DNA from: Rhipidocladum racemiflorum
Lineage: Eukaryota; Streptophyta; Magnoliopsida; Poales; Poaceae
Assembly (NCBI GenBank): GCA_036346355.1
Contig: CM070577.1
Location: 12,089,666-12,153,665, forward strand
Reading direction: 5' to 3'
Length of the DNA: 64,000 nt
Below the pieces are notes generated by a model. It was not told where the DNA came from and made no database searches. It worked only from the letters and a program-made list of their open reading frames with translations. Below, piece after piece: positions 58,181-64,000 of this stretch (positions are counted from its first letter, which is position 1; each line of letters begins with the position of its first letter). A program made the translations under genes and the position numbers.

Positions 58181-58811
58181 TGAAGGTTAGTGAATCGATA
58201 ATAAACTTATAAACTCGGGACCTTTGAATATGCAGAGTCAAACAGGCAATCAAGGGCACACGATGTTGACAGGTTCGGGCCTCTAGAGCGAGTAATACCC
58301 TACTCCTGTGTGGATGTCCTGTGGAGTTGACAAAAACAGAGTACGAAATAGAGAGATCAAGCTTCTGTTACAATGGAGATTGTTTTTGGGGGGTGGCTAA
58401 GGCCTAACTTATCTACTACTCTTCAAAGGTTGCTAGTTTCCTATATTGCTCAGGTTGCAGATCACTTGAGTCTCGATTGCCTGTCCTTCCTCTCTTTCAT
58501 GAACGTCTACCCCCTATTTATATGGTTGAGGTAGCCTTTTCTTAAGTCGTAGTCGGTTTGGAACACTGGATCATATCCGATGAGGAGTCCTCTATTCTGA
58601 GATCTTCATGGTGTATCCAAACTTCCCTTATTTTCCCACGTACTCGGATTGGTTTCCTCGTAACGGGAACATGATCGAATCCTTTCCAAAATGTGGAGAT
58701 ATTCCCTTCGTGTATATCTTGTCCCATAGAATTTGGGCCCGGGGATACCCAGAGTTTCCAGATGTGTGTGTCACCACGTATGGTACGGTGTAAGAGTTTC
58801 CTGGGTGTACA
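58181..58811 (-). mobile_element. 5' LTR of Tat1
   Basis: 631 bp, TGAAGGTTAG to TGGGTGTACA. TATA box on the minus strand (ATATAAATAG) at 58513-58521. The outer flank CATAT is followed by Tat2 protease sequence. Confidence 0.78.
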
Positions 58812-58859
58812 CATATCCCATATTTAGATATTAGACAGTTGGACTCAATCACTTCAAGT

Positions 58860-59514
58860 CGATCACCATTCTACTGTATCAAATTCTGGTGCATGGTCGA
58901 TGGAATATAATAGTTGGCATGTATCCAATCTTTGCCAAGTAGCACACTGTAGCTCCTTTTAGCATCGAGCACGAAAAAAGCTGTCAATAAAGTTTTGCTA
59001 CCGATTATGAGCTCAATCACCATGACGCCTCTAGCCTCCATGGGATCTCCAGTGATGTTGTCGGCACCATGTTTGTCTGAAAAAGATCTTCATCGGATTT
59101 ACCCAAATTTTTACAAGCTGAGTAAGGCATCAAGTTGACAGTTGCAACACCATCCACCAGCATCTTAGATATCGGCTTGCCATTAATATGACCCTTTAGG
59201 TACAATGGCTTAAGATGCCGATGATCATCTTCTGGTTTCTCAAAAATAGCATCTTGCGAACCAAGACACAATTGAGCATACGACTCCTTAGTCAATAACA
59301 TCTGTGCCTTGAACTCGGCTGGCAAAGTCAACACCATGTTGATATCCATCTGTAGTGGCGTGTCATTGCGCACAATAGGCGAATCTAGATCGTCAACTGA
59401 ATCAAATTCTTCCCGAATGATCTCCTTTCTCCTCCACTCTCGCATTAAATTTTTGATTGGACGAAACTTGTTAAAATTTTCATCCCTCTGCTTCTCCTTA
59501 TCAGCTGCATGCAA
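58860..59514 (-). pseudogene. Tat2 protease region
   Basis: The frame at 59017-59514 includes LCLGSQDAIFEKPEDDHRHL and the active-site block KMLVDGVATVNLMPY (D121), where the usual VDGGA reads VDGVA. After a frameshift, MVIELIIGSKTLLTAFFVLD and YSVLLGKDWIHANYYIPS follow at 58880-59020, the conserved end of Tat protease regions. Confidence 0.8.
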
Positions 59515-59547
59515 TTCCTGTGTTCTAAGGCGTTAAAGTCATCGCCT

Positions 59548-60854
59548 TTATGATTTACTCAAACCTGGAGGGCACCATCGCTGCATCAGTTCAATAGAAT
59601 TTTGAATTTTGCCAAGTAAATCCAAAATTTCCTCCTCATGTTCGTGATCAAGCTGCTCTTGTTCTGGTTCATAGACCAGCTCAAAGATCCTCTCATGCTC
59701 TTGTTCTGGTTCATAGACCGGCTCAAAGATCCTCTCATGCACAAGTCTCGTCTGACCCACTTTTCGTCGGCTTGAATTTGGTTTTGATATTCGGGACCTA
59801 GCCAACTTTCTATGTTCACGACCTAGCCCAGGATAATGTTGCATTGGGCAAGCGTAGGGAGACGGCAATGACAATCCACATTCCCAGTAAAACTATCAAA
59901 AAGGCCATCGTTCATGAGCCTTTTCGGCAGCAGTTGGCCAATAAGCATTCATCGACAGTTGTGGGGGACTTCGCTATAACCTTTGACCCCTTTCATATTT
60001 GGCCAATAGTTGAGAAAACGTTGGCTTGTGCTTCTGTATTGGCTTCCTTGGTGGTACATATCCCTCAGCTTTGTACTACTTGCCAACTTCAAGCTCTCCT
60101 TTTGGTTTGACCGTTCTAGAGTACTTGCCTTCATGATCGGTCTCAATCTGAATCGAACTGACTGTAATCCTAACCGTGTCCTCACCATCAGTAGTCGTCA
60201 CATTGGTTTTTGGCTATCTTTAGCCAATGTAGATAATGAATGGATCTCGTCTCGCACCAACTCATTCCCTTTAGCTGAATAGCTGACCATGTTGACAGGA
60301 AAGGGGATGGCATCAAGTTTCATAGTCGACTCCTCAGCAGACTTCAGCCCACCGTCTTTAATAGCTGACTGGATCTGTTGACAAAAGATATTGCAATCAT
60401 TAGTATTATATGAAAAAGAGTGATGCTATTTGCAATATCTGTGTTTTTTATTTCATCGACCAACGGTATTTTGTGTCCCTCAAGCAATCATATGAGCCTT
60501 TCTTGTAACAATAGATCAAAAATATGGCCACACTTGGTTACATCAAAAGAGTACTAAATCTCCGACTTGGTTTTACTCGGCTTGAGCCAGGAACAGACTA
60601 GAGACTTTTTATTTCCCTTAACCTAGTCGTCTATATTTACTTCAGCCTCATCTTCATCGGATGAATCCTTAGTTTCATATTTGATGAGGTTGACTTTGGG
60701 CTTCTCTTTATCTTTTATTATTATTTTTAAACCTATCTTTGAAGCCCTTATTTTCAAAAAATCAACTTTTTTGAGCTGACATTCTGTGCAAAAGGTGGCT
60801 TAAATCAGAGAACTCTTGGCCACAAAATTTCTCCTTCAAAAGAGGAATTAGACC
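59548..60854 (-). pseudogene. Tat2 gag-protease linker and knuckle
   Basis: Contains a degenerate CX3H-type knuckle (YCK, stop, HHSFSYNTNDCN) near 60400-60445, then CQQIQSAIKDGGLKS and KLDAIPFPVN. A Glu-rich segment with a 14-residue in-frame duplication follows at 59656-59739. Several stops and frameshifts. Confidence 0.65.
59656..59739. repeat. 42-bp in-frame tandem duplication
   Basis: CTCTTGTTCTGGTTCATAGA starts at 59656 and 59698. The minus strand encodes two copies of ERIFE(P/L)VYEPEQE. Confidence 0.85.
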
Positions 60855-61815
60855 CTAAAAAGCTAAATCGGGCAATTGATTGTTGAGCAACATGAAACTA
60901 AAGCACCGATTTCTAATTTTCCTAAATCTCTTAATATAATCTGCGACCAATTCTCCAAACTTCTGTCGGACAGAGCTTAGATCTGATATTCTCAATTCTA
61001 GGCTTGCATAGAAAAAATATTCATGAAATTGGCTTTCCAAATCGGTCCACATATTGACCAAATTTGGGAGCAGTGTTGTGAACCACGTAAAAGCTGCCCC
61101 AAACAATGATAAGGGGAACAGCTTGACCTTAAGCCAATTGGACTGCACGGTCTCTCCACATTGTGCCATGAAGCATCCGATGTGTTCTACGGTCGTAGTG
61201 GAATCGTCCCGAGAAAACTTAGCAAAATGGAGAACCCTACACCCATTGGGATATGGCATCCAATCAATGTAATCTAGATACAACTTTCTATAGCAGGTGG
61301 TCCACCAGTTCGGCTGTATGCCAAACTGATCTCTCAAAACGGCACTAATGGCTTTGACCCAATCAGTCTCTCTAGCCGATGTCACATGTGCCTGACGCCC
61401 CTGCCGATTAGGGCTAAACTCGGGTTGCCCCCTGAGTGCAAACTTGGGTTGGCTTGTGGCTGGGGTTGTATCGGAATACATGATTGTTTATAGCCAATGT
61501 GTTGCTGTCTAACTATCAGCTCACGTAGTGGAACAAATGGTTCCGAGTATGTGACAACCCTATAGTGGGTCGGATCCTGCGGAGGAATTGGTTCAACATT
61601 CTGAGGGCGTACCTAAGTTTCGATCGGCTGGGCAGCCGATCCAGGGTAAATGTAAAACGATATGGACAGGGGTAAGCTGGATTGAATGCCCAATTTGGAG
61701 CAATCAGTATAAGCTTGGTAATGCCTACCCCCCACTCGTGCTGGGATCCTGTGGCAGGATCACGGTTGGTTGGTTGGCGCCATAGTAGGGATGGTAGCCG
61801 ACGGTTTTGGGTCAA
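60855..61815 (-). pseudogene. Tat2 gag
   Basis: An open stretch of 208 codons (60855-61481) with YLDYIDWMPYPNGCRVLHFA, TTVEHIGCFMAQCGE, then the Retrotrans_gag core FPLSLFGAAFTWFTTLLPN, FHEYFFYASLELRISDLSSV and RQKFGELVADYIKRFRKIRN. The upstream part to 61815 is in other frames. Gag forms the particle; this copy is broken. Confidence 0.8.
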
Positions 61816-62879
61816 CCGCTGGCTTGATGTTTTGCGTATATTGGGCGACAGAGTACACCGGATATGTCAACAAAGCGTGTACTGGATCAAGCAGTGTTCC
61901 GACCTGTGACACTACGGAATGGTGTGACATTATAAAAATGTGAATGTTGAGGTTAAAACTATACGCTATGAAGTTTAATCGCGTTTCCGGGCCTCTCCGA
62001 GGGAGTTTGGGCCTTGCGGGAGCTAGTTTGGGCCTTGAGGGAATTAAATGGGCCGTCGGTGGGGGCTTTTTGGCCCATGTGGGGGGGGAAGACCTGCCAA
62101 CCCCTTTAGGGTTCCCCCCCATGCGCCCCACACCCTCCCTCCCTCTCCCTCATGCGCCCCCACACCCCCTCCTTCTCCCCCATGCGCCTCCATCTCCCCT
62201 AGCCGCCCCTCCTTGCGCCCTCTCCTCCCCATCCCCTCGCCACCACCCTTGCTGACCTAGGGAAGCCTCTCCACCTCACCACCCCGCAGATCCGTCCATT
62301 GGAGCGCTCCGCGACGAGGAGATCCGATGGATTTGGAGCGAGGAAGGAGATTGCGCGAACCGGGAGGAGATCCATTGGGTTTTCGTTCGTCAGGCGAAGG
62401 TATGGCCACGGGGATCCTTGGGGTTGGTCTAAGATCTGTTCTAAGGGTTAATATCATGTTTTTAGATCAATTGGTGGTGCTGTAATTGGGTAGATTAGAT
62501 AAAATCTAGAGTTTGCCACGTTCTTTGTTTCGGGCAGCATGAGCAGTCGACCTAGGGTTTGGGTTTTCGCCAATTTAGAGTCGGAATTTGGTCGTCCGCC
62601 TGTTGAAGAAGTTGTAGGTAACTTCAATACCTTTCAGTGGGTATAAATAACGTCCAATTCCGCCCAGCCGTTTGAAAGTTATGCTTGTTTTACCGAACGT
62701 ATTAAAAACTGTGACGTGATTGGAATAGATCACGGTATTTTGTAGATTAAACCACTTTAGAGTCTGAATCAGTCTTTCCATATACTTAGAAAAAGTTAGG
62801 AAATTTCCTAAGCTATGCAAGGATGTACTCGTTTAATCGATTCGAGGTCTTAGAACCTGAGTTATGCTCGTTGCAAGTC

Positions 62880-62898
62880 TGCTGTCCCGGCGGGACAG
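62880..62898. repeat. GC-rich palindrome in LTR E
   Basis: GCTGTCCCGGCGGGACAG: arms CTGTCCCG and CGGGACAG around a short centre. Confidence 0.7.
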
Positions 62899-63248
62899 AA
62901 CCTCTGTTTTTGGATTGTGCGAGTAGTTTGCGAAGTTGGGGTAGAAGAGTTTTGTGTATTGTTTTGTGGGCATGATTTTGAGTGTGTGGTGCCTATGTGC
63001 AGGTGATGTGGCCCCGGGGGTGCCCTCTACTTCTCGCCAATCCATCGCCCGTGGTTGAGGCAAGTGTATTGGAATGGGTAGCGGGTTGTAGTTTGCTAGA
63101 TTGGTTGAGATTGAAATTGAATATATGATATGTTCACATGCCATGCTTTAATGTTTGCCATTGATATGATGAATATGTTTATTATGTTATGATGCCATGT
63201 GTTAATGTACAAGTTATCTATGATGTTGGCATGTTTGCATACATGATG

Positions 63249-63320
63249 CATGGCCGGGTCGGTGAGAAAGTCATAACTAGTCCGGGAAGGTCGGTGAGAA
63301 AGTTATGACTAATCTGGGGT
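63249..63320 (+). repeat. Short tandem duplication in LTR E
   Basis: Two units of about 41 bp share GGTCGGTGAGAAAGT(C/T)AT, then ACTA(G/A)TC(C/T)GGG. Confidence 0.75.
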
Positions 63321-64000
63321 GCCATTGAGTAAGTCCTACATCGTGATTCCATCCACCGCGGTGAATGGAAGCGAGGAGTAGGCACCCTCCATCTTCGGGA
63401 TGGAAGGGGGGAGAGGGTGCACACTGACGGGTGTGTACTCAACCATACCGGTATGAGTTTCCAGGAGATATGTGCATCGCATCGCATTGCATACATGATG
63501 ATGATGATAATGATATGTGATCATGAATAAGATGATAGACATGATGTGAGTTGCTGTATCCATGTAATTGTTCTTTTGTACCATTGCAATATACTTGCTG
63601 AGTGTTGAACTCACGCTTGTGCTTTCTTGTTGTGTTAGGTACCATGAGACCGGCATGAGGGGAAGGGGAATAGTCACACTTCTACACGTAGCTTCACTCA
63701 TTGTTCCCACAAGTCATTCAATTGGGTCTTGATAATAAATTAAGTGTGATGCTTATTGATTTATGGTTTAGTTTTGCGATATGAGAGTCTTATTGTTCGT
63801 TTGGCTCATGGAGACATTGAATGCTTGAAATTAGACTTATATTGCTGTCATGCCTTTAATTATTGATGTTTAGATGCCTCTTATATTGCCATATATTGCT
63901 ATGCTATTGTTGTTCCTTCAACTCATGTTAAAACAAAGGAGATGCTGCCGAAATTTCGGTTTTTAGCATTCGTGCCTTTGCTGTAATTTACTTGTATTTG

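Larger units (their letters stand above)
52416..58811 (-). mobile_element. Gypsy Tat-lineage element Tat1, 3' truncated, split by S2
   Basis: The minus strand carries a 5' LTR (58181-58811), a PBS-like block GTTGGCGCGCC, gag (57622-58150 and 52848-54314) and protease start (to about 52416). RT, integrase and the 3' LTR are missing. Gag removed by S2 rejoins across ACAGT. The element lies in the protease region of Tat2 at 58811/58812. Confidence 0.82.
58812..61922 (-). mobile_element. Gypsy Tat-lineage element Tat2, fragment
   Basis: The minus strand carries gag (60400-61800) and protease (58860-59520). The left side is cut by Tat1 and the right side by LTR E before the PBS. The gag start is near MAPTNQP (61780). 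RT and integrase are absent from the window. Confidence 0.8.
61923..64000 (+). mobile_element. Chromovirus-type LTR E, left part
   Basis: Opens TGTGACATTATAAAAATG inside Tat2 gag leader and runs off the window. A C-rich leader with repeated CATGCGCC(C/T)C (62110-62230), CTGTCCCGGCGGGACAG (62881) and a downstream block ACTTGCTGAGTGTTGAACTCACGC (63595) resemble Tekay-type LTRs such as S1. The possible target copy at its left is AATGG (61918-61922); the right end is not visible. Frames within are chance frames. Confidence 0.65.

Noticed and set aside
57604..58212. 202-codon plus-strand frame
   Set aside because: It is antisense to the Tat1 gag leader and crosses the S2 boundary and into the Tat1 LTR.
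62060..62260. Proline-rich protein in LTR E
   Set aside because: C-rich leader with CATGCGCCCC repeats; frames are open on both strands because of composition.

Overview
The window is grass-type (Poaceae-like) plant nuclear heterochromatin, made almost entirely of transposable elements nested inside one another. This rests on SIRE/Opie-like Copia LTRs, Tekay-like Gypsy LTRs that open TGTAACACC, two Tat-lineage Gypsy elements, a CACTA element with subterminal CATCACAGACGG repeats, a Tourist MITE and small Helitrons. The species cannot be fixed by reading alone. I found no credible host gene, rRNA, tRNA or CRISPR. The longer open frames are retroelement coding remnants or chance frames in LTRs.

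Left block (1-21034). A plus-strand Copia element P (1-3472, only its 3' spacer and 3' LTR) sits in the 3' LTR of a minus-strand chromovirus G (3473-13175: 3' LTR remnant, broken pol and gag, an extra ORF upstream of gag, PBS, 5' LTR). G lies in the gag of a minus-strand Copia element C. C is a tandem array: gag fragment, PBS, LTR, internal region, LTR (13176-21034). The repeat offset is exactly 5623 bp at three landmarks, as expected from unequal LTR recombination.

Middle block (21035-52140). Low-copy AT-rich DNA carries a Tourist MITE, two tandem Helitrons inside a mariner-type MITE, and an unclassified inverted-repeat element. A CACTA element then starts at 25040. Its Ulp1-type second ORF is cut by Copia element B (27488-44711), which is itself cut by Copia element A (28616-39041, perfect 5-bp target duplication GTTAC). 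B has gag but almost no pol. A keeps recognisable gag and pol, but its PBS and gag N-terminus are replaced by 128 bp of Gypsy LTR identical to the flank of P. To the right, a Gypsy solo LTR S1 (45027-50056, target duplication TTCAG) carries a nested Copia solo LTR D. Palindromic CACTA-type repeats recur at 52030-52128 and probably mark the far end of the same CACTA.

Right block (52140-64000). A minus-strand Tat element (Tat1: broken protease, gag, PBS, 5' LTR) is cut by solo LTR S2 (54320-57616, target duplication ACAGT). Tat1 itself lies in the protease region of a second Tat element (Tat2, 58812-61922). Another plus-strand chromovirus-type LTR, E, starts near 61923 and runs off the window.

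The elements work together only in the retrotransposon sense. A, P, G and the Tat elements carry recognisable but damaged enzymes. B and C keep gag, PBS and PPT but lack integrase and the reverse-transcriptase core, so they could move only with enzymes from related SIRE elements. No unknown non-transposon system was found. The most interesting signals are the chimeric 5' end of A, the shared pol-less structure of B and C, the C tandem array, and regulatory-looking repeat arrays in several LTRs.
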